Shown piece by piece: positions 1-8,947 of a DNA stretch of 64,000 nt. Position numbers and translations under genes: made by a program. Position 1 is the first letter of the stretch. Each line of letters opens with the position of its first letter. The stretch comes from CG2-30-68-42 sp037440385 (GTDB lineage: Bacteria; Pseudomonadota; Gammaproteobacteria; Burkholderiales; Rhodocyclaceae): positions 1 through 64,000 of the forward strand of contig JBBIUI010000002.1 in the NCBI GenBank assembly GCA_037440385.1, written 5' to 3'. The notes under the pieces are model-generated. The model was not told the DNA's origin. It worked only from the letters and a program-made list of their open reading frames with translations, and ran no database searches.

Positions 1-1055
1 AGCAATTGCTGGAGGGGGCCGCGGTCACCGCGAAGACGCGGCTGCACCTGGACCGCTGCCTGACCTGCCGCTCGTGCGAGACCACCTGTCCATCGGGCGT
101 GCGTTACGCGCGGCTCGTCGACATCGGCCGGGAGATCGCGCAGCGGCGCGCGCCGCGCGCGGGCGCCGAGCGCGCCGTGCGGGCGGCGCTCAGGGAGTCG
201 CTCGTGCGCCCGGCGCTGTTCGGCACGGCGCTGCGGCTCGGAGGATGGATGCGGCCGCTGCTGCCCCGAGCGCTGGCGGCGCAGGTCCCGCATCCGCGCG
301 CGCGCGGACGCTGGCCGGCGCCGCGTCATTCACGCCGCATGATCGTGCTGGCCGGCTGCGTGCAGCCCTCGCTCGCCCCCGACATCAATGCGGCCGCCGC
401 CCGCGTGCTCGATCGCGTGGGGATCTCGCTCATCGAAGTGCCCGGTGCGGGCTGCTGCGGCGCGCTTCGTTTTCACCTCGACGATCCGGAAGGCGGGCGG
501 GAGGACGCGCGCCGGCTGATCGACGCGTGGTGGCCGCAGATCGAGCGGGGGATCGAGGCCATCGTCATGACCGCCTCGGGATGCGGTGCATTCGTGCGCG
601 AGTACGGCGAGCTCTTGCAGGACGATCCGGCCTACGCGCAGAAGGCGAGCCGCATCGCCGCGCTCACGCGCGATCTCGGCGAGATCGTCGGTGGCGAGCG
701 CGAGCGGCTGGCGGCGCGCGCGGGCGCGCCGGTGCGGGTCGCGTTCCACTCGCCGTGCTCGCTCACGCACGGGCAGGGGCTGCGCGGGCTGATCGAGCCG
801 TTGCTCGTATCGGTCGGCTGCGAACTGACCCCGGTGGCCGACTCGCATCTGTGCTGCGGCTCGGCGGGCAGCTATTCGATCGTGCAGCCGGAGATCGCGA
901 AACGGCTGCGCGAGAACAAGATCGCGGCGCTGGAGGCCGGCTCGCCCGAGGTGATCGCGACGGCGAACATCGGCTGCCTCACGCACCTGGCCGCCGGCAC
1001 CGCGACGAGCGTGCGGCACTGGATCGAGATCCTCGACGAGCGGCTCGGTGCATGA
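1..1055 (+). CDS. glcF: Glycolate oxidase iron-sulfur subunit GlcF, 5'-truncated
   Basis: The gene runs in from outside the window: the frame is open through the first complete codon (base 3, Gln), so the true start is upstream. The visible part begins just before the second ferredoxin motif (CLTCRSCETTCPSG) and continues through two CCG domains with CC/CxxC ligands (GCCGALRF, LCCGSAGSYS), which is the C-terminal three quarters of GlcF (family length about 400 residues). GlcF passes electrons from the GlcD/GlcE flavoprotein during oxidation of glycolate to glyoxylate at the membrane. The first iron-sulfur motif must lie upstream, and glcD and glcE are expected there. An acyl-CoA synthetase follows 27 bp downstream on the same strand. 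Confidence 0.9.
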   Translation, partial: QLLEGAAVTAKTRLHLDRCLTCRSCETTCPSGVRYARLVDIGREIAQRRAPRAGAERAVRAALRESLVRPALFGTALRLGGWMRPLLPRALAAQVPHPRARGRWPAPRHSRRMIVLAGCVQPSLAPDINAAAARVLDRVGISLIEVPGAGCCGALRFHLDDPEGGREDARRLIDAWWPQIERGIEAIVMTASGCGAFVREYGELLQDDPAYAQKASRIAALTRDLGEIVGGERERLAARAGAPVRVAFHSPCSLTHGQGLRGLIEPLLVSVGCELTPVADSHLCCGSAGSYSIVQPEIAKRLRENKIAALEAGSPEVIATANIGCLTHLAAGTATSVRHWIEILDERLGA

Positions 1056-1082
1056 ACGGTGGCGGGTTCCGGAGGAGGTGAC

Positions 1083-2729
1083 ATGTTTCTCGACGATCAG
1101 GCAGGGGATTACGATCGGCTTCGCGCGAGCTTCCGCTGGCAGACGCCGGCGCGCTACAACATCGCCCGCGAGGCTTGCGGCCGTTGGGCGCAGGATCGCG
1201 CGCGCTTCGCGCTGTACTGGGAAGACGAGACCGGCGCAAGACAGGCGTGGACCTTCTGGGACATCCAGCGCGAGGCGAACCGGCTGTCGAATGCGCTCGC
1301 GGCGCTCGGCGTGCAGCGTGGCGAGCGCGTCGCGATCGTGCTCTCGCAGCGCCCCGAGACCGGCATCGCGCACATCGCCTGCTACCAGATGGGGGCGATC
1401 GCGCTGCCGCTGTCGCACCTGTTCGGGCCGGACGCGCTGGAGTTCCGGCTCGCCGACAGCGCAGCGTATGTGGCGATCGTCGATGACACGACGCTGCCCA
1501 AGCTGTGGCAGGTGCGCGAGCGGCTGCCGGGCCTCAGACATGTCATCGGCGTGGGGGGCGCGCGCGAGTCCGCAGTCCATGACTGGAACCGGCTGCTCGA
1601 ATTCGCCTCGACCGACTATGCGCCGCTCGATACGGCCGCGGACGATCCGGCGTTGATCATCTATACCAGCGGCACGACCGGCAATCCCAAGGGTGCGCTG
1701 ATGGCGCAGCGCACGCTGCTCGGCAACCTGCCCGGTTTCGTCTGCTCGCACGATTTCTACCCGAAGCCCGGCGACCTGTTCTGGTCGCCCGCGGACTGGG
1801 CGTGGACCGGCGGGCTGTTCGATGCGTTGCTGCCGGCCTGGGCGCTGGGGCAGCCGATCCTGGGCTACCTCGGCCGCTTCGACCCGGAAAAGGCATTCTC
1901 GCTGATCGAGCGCTATGGCGTGCGCAACAGCTTCCTGTTTCCGACGGCACTGAAGATGATGATGAAGGCCGTGCCCGAGCCGAAGTCCCGTTACCGCATC
2001 GGTCTGCGCACGATCATGAGCGCGGGCGAGGCGGTCGGCGAGACGGTGTTCGAATGGGCGCGCAGCCGGCTCGACGTGACCATCAACGAAATGTTCGGCC
2101 AGACCGAGATCAACTACATCGTCGGCAACTGTTCGAGCGTGTATGCACCCCGGCCCGGTTCGATGGGCCGCCCCTACCCCGGCCATCACGTCGCGGTCAT
2201 CGACGAGACCGGCACCCCGGTTCCTGCCGGCACGCCGGGAGAGGTGGCGGTGCAGCGGCTCGACGATCCGGTGTTCCTGCTCGAATACTGGAAGAACCCG
2301 AAGGCGACGGCCGAGAAGTTCATCGGCGAGGGTGCGCAGGCATGGGCACGCACCGGCGATCAGGCGCTGATGGACGAGGAGGGTTATCTCTGGTACCAGG
2401 GGCGCACCGATGACGTCATCAAGAGCGCCGGCTACCGGATCGGACCGGCCGAGGTCGAGAACTGCCTGCTGCGTCACCCGGCGGTCGCGAACGCGGCGGT
2501 GATCGGTGCGCCCGACGCCACGCGCGGCACGATCGTGAAGGCCTTCGTCGTGCTCCAGCCCGGCCACCGGCCTTCGGCCGAACTCGAGGCCGAGCTGACC
2601 GCGCACGTACGGGCGCGGCTCGCGCCCTACGAGACGCCGCGCGCCTACGAGTTCATCGACGCGCTGCCGATGACCACGACCGGCAAGGTCCAGCGGCGCG
2701 TGCTGCGGCAGCGCGAAGCGCGCACATGA
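1083..2729 (+). CDS. AMP-dependent acyl-CoA synthetase (ANL superfamily)
   Basis: This 548-residue adenylate-forming enzyme activates a carboxylic acid to its acyl-CoA with ATP and CoA. The phosphate-binding loop YTSGTTGNPKG is at about residues 193-203. The FGQTE motif, the hinge region (ARTGDQALMDEEGY, then GRTDDVIKSAGYRIGP) and a C-terminal GKVQRR lysine site are all present. The overall pattern is closest to the acetyl/medium-chain acyl-CoA synthetase branch, but the substrate cannot be read from sequence. ATG 1083 is chosen over the in-frame GTG at 1059 because GGAGGAGG sits directly upstream at 1071-1078. It may be cotranscribed with glcF. Confidence 0.88.
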   Translation: MFLDDQAGDYDRLRASFRWQTPARYNIAREACGRWAQDRARFALYWEDETGARQAWTFWDIQREANRLSNALAALGVQRGERVAIVLSQRPETGIAHIACYQMGAIALPLSHLFGPDALEFRLADSAAYVAIVDDTTLPKLWQVRERLPGLRHVIGVGGARESAVHDWNRLLEFASTDYAPLDTAADDPALIIYTSGTTGNPKGALMAQRTLLGNLPGFVCSHDFYPKPGDLFWSPADWAWTGGLFDALLPAWALGQPILGYLGRFDPEKAFSLIERYGVRNSFLFPTALKMMMKAVPEPKSRYRIGLRTIMSAGEAVGETVFEWARSRLDVTINEMFGQTEINYIVGNCSSVYAPRPGSMGRPYPGHHVAVIDETGTPVPAGTPGEVAVQRLDDPVFLLEYWKNPKATAEKFIGEGAQAWARTGDQALMDEEGYLWYQGRTDDVIKSAGYRIGPAEVENCLLRHPAVANAAVIGAPDATRGTIVKAFVVLQPGHRPSAELEAELTAHVRARLAPYETPRAYEFIDALPMTTTGKVQRRVLRQREART

Positions 2730-2741
2730 GGCCGGGCGGGC

Positions 2742-3242
2742 TCAGGCGCCGCGCCCGCCGACCAGCAGGCTGGCGGTGGCTTCGGCCACGGTGACGCCGT
2801 GCTGGTTGCGGCAGCTGCCTTCGAAGCGCACGACGCCCCCGCCATGCCGCGGCTTGGGCTCCTTGCCCGTGAGCGTCCAAAACGCGGTGAGCGTGTCCCC
2901 GGCATGCACGGGCGCGGTGAAGCGGCAGCCGTGTTCGAGATAGGCGATCGCGCTGCCGTGGAACAGCATGCCCAGCGCTGCGGCCATGAAGGAGCTGGTC
3001 AGGTAGCCGTGCGCGATCCGGCCCTTGTAGCGGGAGCCGCCGGCGAACTGCGCATCGACATGCAGCGGGTTGATGTCGCCGAACAGCCCGGCGCCGAGCA
3101 CCAGGTGCGTTTCGGTCAGCGTCATCGCATATTCGAATCGCTGGCCCGGTTCGATCTCGTCGAACCCTTTCCCGACCGTGAGGCTCACATCCCGCTCCCC
3201 GCCCTGTTCGAAGCGGCGCATGATAACAGCCGCGCCGTGCAT
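2742..3242 (-). CDS. MaoC-like hotdog-fold (R)-hydratase
   Basis: This is a 166-residue single-hotdog protein with the hydratase-2 signature: an Asp-x-Asn-Pro-Leu-His segment (GDINPLHVDAQFA) followed by GRIAHGYLTSS. Family members hydrate trans-2-enoyl-CoA to (R)-3-hydroxyacyl-CoA or act on related CoA esters. The gene converges on the acyl-CoA synthetase with 12 bp between them, so a shared role in acyl-CoA metabolism is plausible but not proven. An alternative ATG seven codons in (3221) is equally possible; neither start has a strong ribosome binding site. Confidence 0.82.
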   Translation of the reverse strand: MHGAAVIMRRFEQGGERDVSLTVGKGFDEIEPGQRFEYAMTLTETHLVLGAGLFGDINPLHVDAQFAGGSRYKGRIAHGYLTSSFMAAALGMLFHGSAIAYLEHGCRFTAPVHAGDTLTAFWTLTGKEPKPRHGGGVVRFEGSCRNQHGVTVAEATASLLVGGRGA

Positions 3243-3303
3243 TAGTTCCGCGAGGACCGCGCCGCGCCGCCGTACGCTTCGCGGACTTGCTCAGAGCACG
3301 ATC

Positions 3304-4122
3304 ATGCCGATTCGAGTCGACGCCTGTGTGGCCCAGCACATCGGGGACCGCTCCGAACAGCAGGACCGTGCGGCGGTGTTCGTCCACCCCCGCCGCCGCG
3401 ACGTGATGATGGCGGTGGTCGCCGATGGCATGGGCGGGCACAGCGGCGGCGCGATCGCCGCGGAGCAGGTGCTGCACAAGGCGCGCCAGAGCTTCGAGGC
3501 GTTCTGTCCGGAGTCCGAGTCTCCCGCGGAACTGCTGCGGGCCATCCTGCGCGAAGCGCATCTCGTCATCAAGCTGGCGCGCTTCACCAGCGTCCAGGAC
3601 CCCCACAGCACGGCCGCGGTGTTGCTGCTGCAGGCCGGGCGCGCGCACTGGGCCCATTGCGGGGACTCGCGCATCTACCATTTCCGCGGCAGCAGGCTGA
3701 TCGCGAGAAGCGAGGATCATTCGCTGGTCGCGCAGTTGCTGCGACAGGGGCGGATCACCCCGGAGCAGGCCGCCAGCCACCCGCAACGCAACCTGCTGCT
3801 CAGTTGCCTGGGCGACGAGCGCGAGCCGACGATCGATTCGGGCCGGGCCGAGACGATCGCGGCCGGCGACCATTTCGTGCTGTGTTCCGATGGCCTGTGG
3901 GGCCATTTCGACGATGGAGCGATCGGCGAGGCGGTCGCCGGGCGCGCGCCACGCCTGGCTGCCGAGGAACTCGTGCATGGCGCGCGGCTGCGCGCCAACG
4001 GGTCGGGAGACAACCTGTCGCTGGTCATCGTGCGGCTCGATCGCGCGGAAACGAAGGCTGCCGCGATACCGTCCGGCTCTCGGCCGGCGACCCGCGCGCT
4101 GAGGATCGCCGCCTCCCGCTGA
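3304..4122 (+). CDS. PP2C-family serine/threonine protein phosphatase
   Basis: A 272-residue soluble PPM/PP2C phosphatase with the metal-binding motifs in order: an RSEQQDR segment near the N-terminus, VADGMGGHSGG at about residue 40, a GDSRIY segment, a CSDGLW motif and a C-terminal GSGDNLSLV. These Asp residues bind the Mn/Mg pair that hydrolyses phospho-Ser/Thr. The open frame extends upstream, but ATG 3304 gives the start expected for the family. No Ser/Thr kinase or type VI secretion gene is adjacent, so the target is unknown. It is divergent from the MaoC gene, with 61 bp between the two starts. Confidence 0.88.
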   Translation: MPIRVDACVAQHIGDRSEQQDRAAVFVHPRRRDVMMAVVADGMGGHSGGAIAAEQVLHKARQSFEAFCPESESPAELLRAILREAHLVIKLARFTSVQDPHSTAAVLLLQAGRAHWAHCGDSRIYHFRGSRLIARSEDHSLVAQLLRQGRITPEQAASHPQRNLLLSCLGDEREPTIDSGRAETIAAGDHFVLCSDGLWGHFDDGAIGEAVAGRAPRLAAEELVHGARLRANGSGDNLSLVIVRLDRAETKAAAIPSGSRPATRALRIAASR

Positions 4123-4387
4123 ATCTGAATCGGCCCGTCGCGCTCGCCGCGCGGCGCCGGGCGCGTGGCGTCGTGCGCCGGCGCGCGGCGCATTGCGCAC
4201 GCGTCCCGGCGCGTGCGAATCGTTTGCCTTTCAAACATTCAGCGGTGCGGCAGTTCCGTTTATACCCGTATAGGAAAGCGCGATCGATTTCGGTATCATC
4301 GCGAACCCGAGCCGGGCCACGGCGGGCGCGCATCGACGCGCCCCGGGCGGCCAGGCCGGTCCGAACAACGACAACGGGAGTGTGTCC

Positions 4388-5512
4388 ATGCCCCTCACGA
4401 TAGGCGTGCCGAGGGAGAGTGTCGCGGGCGAGAATCGCGTCGCCCTGGTTCCTGAAGTCCTGAAGAAGTTCAAGTCGCTGGGGGTCGCGGTCGGAATCGA
4501 AACGGGCGCAGGCGAAAACGCCTGTTTCCGCGATGCCGACTACGCGGATGCCGCGTTCGCCGCGAATCGCGCCGAGCTGCTGGGCGCGGCGGGCGTCGTG
4601 CTGAAGGTCCAGCCGCCGAGCGAGGCCGAGATCGAGGCGATGCGGCCGGGCGCGGTGCTCGTGGGCTTCCTGCAACCGTATTCCGATCCGGCGCGCGTCA
4701 AGCGGCTGGCGCAGCGCAACATCACCAGTTTCGCGGTCGAGCTGATCCCGCGCATCTCCCGGGCGCAGGCGATGGATGCGCTGTCCTCGCAGGCGGCCGT
4801 TTCCGGCTATCTGTGCGTGCTGCTCGCCGCCGCGGCGGCACCCAAGTTCTTCCCGATGATGACCTACGCCGCCGGAACGCTGCGGCCGGCCCAGGTGCTG
4901 GTGATCGGCGCGGGCGTGGCCGGGCTGCAGGCGATCGCCACGGCGAGGCGCCTCGGCGCGATCGTCACGGCCTATGACGTGCGCCCGGAAACCAAGGAAC
5001 AGATCGAGTCGCTCGGCGCGAAATTCGTCGATACCGGAGTCTCGGCCGCGGGTACCGGCGGGTATGCGCGCGAGCTGACCGAGGACGAAAAGAAGCAGCA
5101 GGCGGACAAGCTCGGCCGCGCGGTGGCGCAGGCCGACGCACTGATCACGACCGCGGCGATTCCGGGCCGGCGCGCGCCGCGGATCATCACCGAGCAGATG
5201 GTCGCCAACATGAAAAACGGCGCGGTGGTCGTCGACATGGCCGCAGAAAGCGGCGGCAACGTCGCCGGCACCCGCGCGGGCGAGACGGTGCGCGTGGGCG
5301 GGGCGAGCCTCATCGGGCCCGTCAACCTGCCTTCGCGCATGCCGGTGCATGCCTCGGAGATGTATTCGAAGAACCTGTACAACTTCGTCTCGCCGTGCAT
5401 CAAGGACGGCGAACTGTCCCTGGACTGGACCGACGAGATCGTCTCCGGCGCCTGCCTGACGCACGAGGGAGAGGTTCGGCATGCGGGCGTCAGGAAGGCT
5501 TTGGGACTCTAG
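4388..5512 (+). CDS. pntAA: NAD(P) transhydrogenase subunit alpha part 1 (PntAA)
   Basis: This 374-residue NAD(H)-binding domain I of the proton-translocating transhydrogenase resembles alanine dehydrogenase. It has the N-terminal VPRES segment and the Rossmann stretch VIGAGVAGLQAIATARRLGA at about residues 173-192. With PntAB and PntB it couples hydride transfer between NADH and NADP+ to proton movement across the inner membrane. The family has a split three-gene form, which is what is seen here. ATG 4388 is preferred to GTG 4382 because the CGGGAG site at 4374-4379 is properly spaced only from the ATG. The 265-bp gap upstream (4123-4387) holds GC-rich dyads but no promoter I can support. 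Confidence 0.95.
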   Translation: MPLTIGVPRESVAGENRVALVPEVLKKFKSLGVAVGIETGAGENACFRDADYADAAFAANRAELLGAAGVVLKVQPPSEAEIEAMRPGAVLVGFLQPYSDPARVKRLAQRNITSFAVELIPRISRAQAMDALSSQAAVSGYLCVLLAAAAAPKFFPMMTYAAGTLRPAQVLVIGAGVAGLQAIATARRLGAIVTAYDVRPETKEQIESLGAKFVDTGVSAAGTGGYARELTEDEKKQQADKLGRAVAQADALITTAAIPGRRAPRIITEQMVANMKNGAVVVDMAAESGGNVAGTRAGETVRVGGASLIGPVNLPSRMPVHASEMYSKNLYNFVSPCIKDGELSLDWTDEIVSGACLTHEGEVRHAGVRKALGL

Positions 5513-5523
5513 GGGGAACGCAC

Positions 5524-5826
5524 ATGGAAGGGTTTGCTGCACTGTACATCTTCATGCTCGCGGCATTCACGGGCTACGAGGTCATCTCGCGGGTGCCAGT
5601 GATCCTGCACACGCCGCTGATGAGCGGATCGAACTTCGTGCACGGCGTGGTGCTGGTGGGGGCGATGGTGGCGCTGGGCGAGGCCGATCCGCATGACCCG
5701 CTGCAGCTCGCGATCGGCTTCGTTGCCGTGCTGCTGGGCGCGGCGAATGCGGCCGGGGGCTATGTCGTGACCGAGCGCATGCTCGGCATGTTCAAGGCAG
5801 GCGGTCAGAAGGGCGGTTCGAAATGA
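5524..5826 (+). CDS. pntAB: NAD(P) transhydrogenase subunit alpha part 2 (PntAB)
   Basis: A 100-residue membrane subunit carrying the alpha-subunit transmembrane helices (domain II part) of the split transhydrogenase. Three hydrophobic stretches are visible: the N-terminal FAALYIFMLAAFTGYEVI, then HGVVLVGAMVALG and LAIGFVAVLLGAANAAGGYVV. It starts 11 bp after pntAA behind a GGGGGAA site, and its stop overlaps the pntB start by ATGA. The small size is normal for the three-subunit form. Confidence 0.93.
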   Translation: MEGFAALYIFMLAAFTGYEVISRVPVILHTPLMSGSNFVHGVVLVGAMVALGEADPHDPLQLAIGFVAVLLGAANAAGGYVVTERMLGMFKAGGQKGGSK

Positions 5827-7202
5827 GCGCGCGGATCCTGATCGACGCCTCCTATTTCGTCGTCGCCATCCTGTTCATCCTCGGGCTCAAGAGCATGAGC
5901 TCGCCGGTGAGCGCGCGCAAGGGCATCGTGTGGGCCGGCGCGGGCATGGCGATCGCGACACTGGTGACCTTCCTGTCGCCGGGCATGACGAACTTCGCGC
6001 TGATGGTGATCGCGCTGGCGTTGGGCGGCGGCATCGCGTGGTGGGGCGGCAAGGTCGTCAAGATGACCGACATGCCGCAGATGGTCGCGATCTACAACGG
6101 CATGGGCGGCGGCGCCGCCGCGCTGATCGCCGCGATGGAGTTCGCCCGCGGCCAGACGCAAGGCATGGTCGTGGTTGCGCTCGCGACGCTCGGTGCGCTG
6201 ATCGGCGCGGTGTCGTTCTCGGGCTCCGTGATCGCCTTCACCAAGCTGCAGGGCTTGATGAAGAAGGCGCATCGGCTGCCGGGGCAGAACCTGTGGAACA
6301 TCGGGCTCGCGGCCTTCACGGTGCTGGTGGGTGTGGGCATCGTGACCTCGGGCTCACCGGCACCCCACCAGATCATCGTCTTCTTCGCGCTGGCTCTCGC
6401 CCTCGGCGTGATCCTGACGCTGCCCATCGGCGGTGCGGACATGCCGGTCGTGATCTCGCTGTACAACGCCTTCACCGGGCTCGCCGTGGGCTTCGAGGGC
6501 TATGTGCTGGGCAACCCCGCGCTGATCATCGCGGGCATCGTCGTCGGTGCCGCCGGCTCGCTGCTGACGCAGTTGATGGCCAAGGCGATGAACCGGCCGC
6601 TGACCAACATCATCTTCAGCCCGATCACCGGAGAGGCCCAGGCCGGAGGCACGCAGATCGCGGGGACGATGAAGGAGGTCACCGGTCTGGATGCCGCGGC
6701 GATGATGCGCTATGCGCAGAAGGTGATCGTCGTTCCGGGCTATGGCATGGCCGTGGCGCAGGCCCAGCACAAGGTGTGGGAGATGGCGGAACTGCTGGAG
6801 CACGCCGGCGTCGAGGTCAAGTTCGCGATCCACCCGGTGGCCGGGCGCATGCCGGGCCACATGAACGTGCTGCTCGCGGAAGCCGGCGTACCCTATGACA
6901 AGATCTTCGACCTGGAAGAGATCAATTCGGAGTTCGAGCAGGCCGACGTCGCGCTGGTGATCGGCGCCAACGACGTCGTCAACCCGGTCGCGCGCACCGA
7001 CAAGTCCAGCCCGATCTACGGCATGCCCATCCTCAACGCCGACCGTGCGCACAACGTGATCTGCGTCAAGCGCGGCAAGGGTGCAGGCTATTCCGGGATC
7101 GAGAACGCGCTGTTCTACGGCGAGAACACCCGCATGCTCTACGGCAGCGCGCAGCAGGCGATCGCGCAGGTCATCACGCACATCAAGGAAATGGCCGGCT
7201 GA
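5823..7202 (+). CDS. pntB: NAD(P) transhydrogenase subunit beta (PntB)
   Basis: A 459-residue beta subunit. The N-terminal half is a series of membrane helices forming the proton channel. The C-terminal half is the NADP(H)-binding domain III, with VVPGYGMAVAQAQ and the later GANDVVNP and KRGKGAGYSG segments. It is translationally coupled to pntAB by a 4-bp overlap, completing the pntAA-AB-B operon. The likely role is NADPH supply or balancing of pyridine nucleotide pools. The downstream helicase gene converges with a 33-bp gap. Confidence 0.95.
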   Translation: MSARILIDASYFVVAILFILGLKSMSSPVSARKGIVWAGAGMAIATLVTFLSPGMTNFALMVIALALGGGIAWWGGKVVKMTDMPQMVAIYNGMGGGAAALIAAMEFARGQTQGMVVVALATLGALIGAVSFSGSVIAFTKLQGLMKKAHRLPGQNLWNIGLAAFTVLVGVGIVTSGSPAPHQIIVFFALALALGVILTLPIGGADMPVVISLYNAFTGLAVGFEGYVLGNPALIIAGIVVGAAGSLLTQLMAKAMNRPLTNIIFSPITGEAQAGGTQIAGTMKEVTGLDAAAMMRYAQKVIVVPGYGMAVAQAQHKVWEMAELLEHAGVEVKFAIHPVAGRMPGHMNVLLAEAGVPYDKIFDLEEINSEFEQADVALVIGANDVVNPVARTDKSSPIYGMPILNADRAHNVICVKRGKGAGYSGIENALFYGENTRMLYGSAQQAIAQVITHIKEMAG

Positions 7203-7235
7203 GCCGGCCGGAGCGGCCGGAGCGCGAATCCGCGA

Positions 7236-8705
7236 TCAGGCGTCCGAAGCGTCCGAAGCGTTCGGTTTCCTGCCGATGCCGCCGAGCAGCGCGGCGACCG
7301 GGCGCTGCGGCCGTCTGGGCCGCGCCGGCGCTTCCATGCCTGCGGCCTGCGCGAGCGCGAGCGGCGAAGGCTCATAGGGCTTCGACCAGTCGAATCCGTC
7401 CGCAGCCGGTTTCGGCTGGGCAATCCCGGAGGAGGGCCGGTGCGGCGGCGCCGTTCGGGGCGCAGGCGCCTTGCGCGAATGCGGCCGCGCCCGCTCGCCC
7501 GGACGGGCGCGCTCTTCGCGCGGCGTGCGGCCCTGGCGAGCGACCGGTTCATGGGCCTCGGCGCCTGCTTCGAATCCAGGAACCGTGACCTGCTCGATCC
7601 GGATCTTCAGCAGCTTCTCGATTTCCCCGAGCCGGCCGCGGTCCTCGGCGCACACGAGCGAGAGCGCGGATCCCGACTTGCCGGCCCGGCCGGTGCGGCC
7701 GATCCGGTGGATGTAGTCCTCCGGTACGTGCGGCAGGTCGAAGTTGATGACGTTGGGAAGATCCTCGATGTCCAGTCCGCGCGCCGCCACGTCGGTCGCC
7801 ACCAGCACCCGCACCGCACCGCTCTTGAACGCTTCGAGCGCTTCCAGGCGCTGCTGCTGGCTCTTGTCGCCGTGGATCGCGCCGGCCTGGATGCCCTCGC
7901 GCTCGAGGTAATGCGCGAGCCGGCTGCAACCGAACTTGGTGCCGACGAACACCAGCGCCTGGCTCAGGTCGAGCGAGCGGATCAGATGGGCGAGCAGCCG
8001 CCGCTTGAGCGCCGCGGCCACCGGATAGACACGGTGCGAGACGTTTTCGGCCGCGGCATTGCGGCGCGCCACCTCGACGAGCAGCGGCTCGCGCAGCATG
8101 GTGTCGGCGAGCTTTCGGATTTCTTCCGAAAAGGTCGCCGAGAACAGCAGGCTTTGCCGCTTCGCGGGCAGAGCCGCGAGGATGCGGCGGATGTCCGGGA
8201 GGAAACCCATGTCGAGCATGCGGTCGGCTTCGTCGAGCACCAGTACCTCGACCTGGTTGAGCATGATGCTGCGGCCCTGAAGGTGATCGAGCAGGCGGCC
8301 CGGCGTCGCGACGACGACCTCGGCGCCGCGGCGCAGTTCCTCGATCTGGGGCTTGATGTCGATGCCGCCGAACACGACGGCGCTGCGCAGCGGCAGGTAC
8401 CTGGCGTAGGCCTTGACGTTGTCATGGGTCTGGAGCGCGAGCTCGCGGGTCGGGCACACGATCAGCGCGCGCACCGGGTGGCGCGCGGGCGATGAACTGG
8501 TGTTGGCATGGCGCGAAAGGCGCTGCAGCAGCGGCAGTGCGAAGCCGGCGGTCTTTCCGGTGCCGGTCTGCGCGCCGCCCATCACGTCCCGGCCGGCCAG
8601 CACCTGAGGGATCGCCTGCTGCTGGATCGGCGTGGGTTCGGTGTACCCGGCATCGGCCACCGCGCGCAGCAGTTCGGGCATGAGCCCGAGTTCATCGAAT
8701 TTCAT
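7236..8705 (-). CDS. rhlE: RhlE-type DEAD-box ATP-dependent RNA helicase
   Basis: A 489-residue helicase with all core motifs: Q motif (PTPIQQQAI), motif I (AQTGTGKT), PTRELA, TPGR, DEAD, SAT and the C-lobe motifs including ARGLDI and HRIGRTGRAG. The last 110 residues are a basic, Pro/Arg-rich low-complexity tail typical of RhlE proteins, ending in a duplicated SDA. It remodels RNA secondary structure, for example in ribosome assembly and RNA decay. GGGAG lies seven bases before the ATG. It diverges from the motD gene. Confidence 0.92.
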   Translation of the reverse strand: MKFDELGLMPELLRAVADAGYTEPTPIQQQAIPQVLAGRDVMGGAQTGTGKTAGFALPLLQRLSRHANTSSSPARHPVRALIVCPTRELALQTHDNVKAYARYLPLRSAVVFGGIDIKPQIEELRRGAEVVVATPGRLLDHLQGRSIMLNQVEVLVLDEADRMLDMGFLPDIRRILAALPAKRQSLLFSATFSEEIRKLADTMLREPLLVEVARRNAAAENVSHRVYPVAAALKRRLLAHLIRSLDLSQALVFVGTKFGCSRLAHYLEREGIQAGAIHGDKSQQQRLEALEAFKSGAVRVLVATDVAARGLDIEDLPNVINFDLPHVPEDYIHRIGRTGRAGKSGSALSLVCAEDRGRLGEIEKLLKIRIEQVTVPGFEAGAEAHEPVARQGRTPREERARPGERARPHSRKAPAPRTAPPHRPSSGIAQPKPAADGFDWSKPYEPSPLALAQAAGMEAPARPRRPQRPVAALLGGIGRKPNASDASDA

Positions 8706-8892
8706 TCAATCTCCCACTCTCCCGAATCGGCCCGCCGGGCCGGCTCGTGCAATCGAGTCTTGACACCGCTCGAGGACGGGGTGGGGACGGGAGACCGCGA
8801 TTTCGCGGGTGCACGGCGCGGGAAGGATACCCGGCAGGAAGCTTTCTGAACCGGCCGCATTATACACGCGCGGCGCGAGCGGCCGGTCCGGT

Positions 8893-8919
8893 TCAAGTCC
8901 GCCGCGTCCCGGTCGTAAC
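8893..8919 (+). promoter_or_regulatory. Candidate sigma-28 (FliA) promoter for motD
   Basis: TCAAGTCC (8893-8900), an 11-bp spacer and GTCGTAAC (8912-8919) fit the sigma-28 layout of -35, N11 and -10. The pattern is shared with the flgM and fliC promoters in this window (TCAAGCTT/GCCGTAAG and TAAAGTTT/TCCGTAAA). The match to the textbook -10 is only partial, so support comes mainly from spacing and gene context. Transcription would start at about 8926, which argues for ATG 8948 rather than ATG 8921. Confidence 0.5.
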
Positions 8920-8947
8920 CATGGTCATACCGAACCAGGCCCACGAC

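Noticed and set aside
330..2606. Very long minus-strand open frame opposite glcF and the acyl-CoA synthetase
   Set aside because: GC-rich codon bias leaves the antisense frame open; its Arg/Ala/His-rich product has no family pattern, while both plus-strand genes have clear motifs.
7240..7265. Direct repeat GTCCGAAGC near the pntB/rhlE junction
   Set aside because: It encodes the duplicated SDA residues at the end of the helicase and needs no other explanation.
8921..8947. ATG 8921 as the motD start
   Set aside because: It lies two bases after the sigma-28-like -10 box, upstream of the predicted transcription start, and MotD homologues start at the MARRK-like position (8948).
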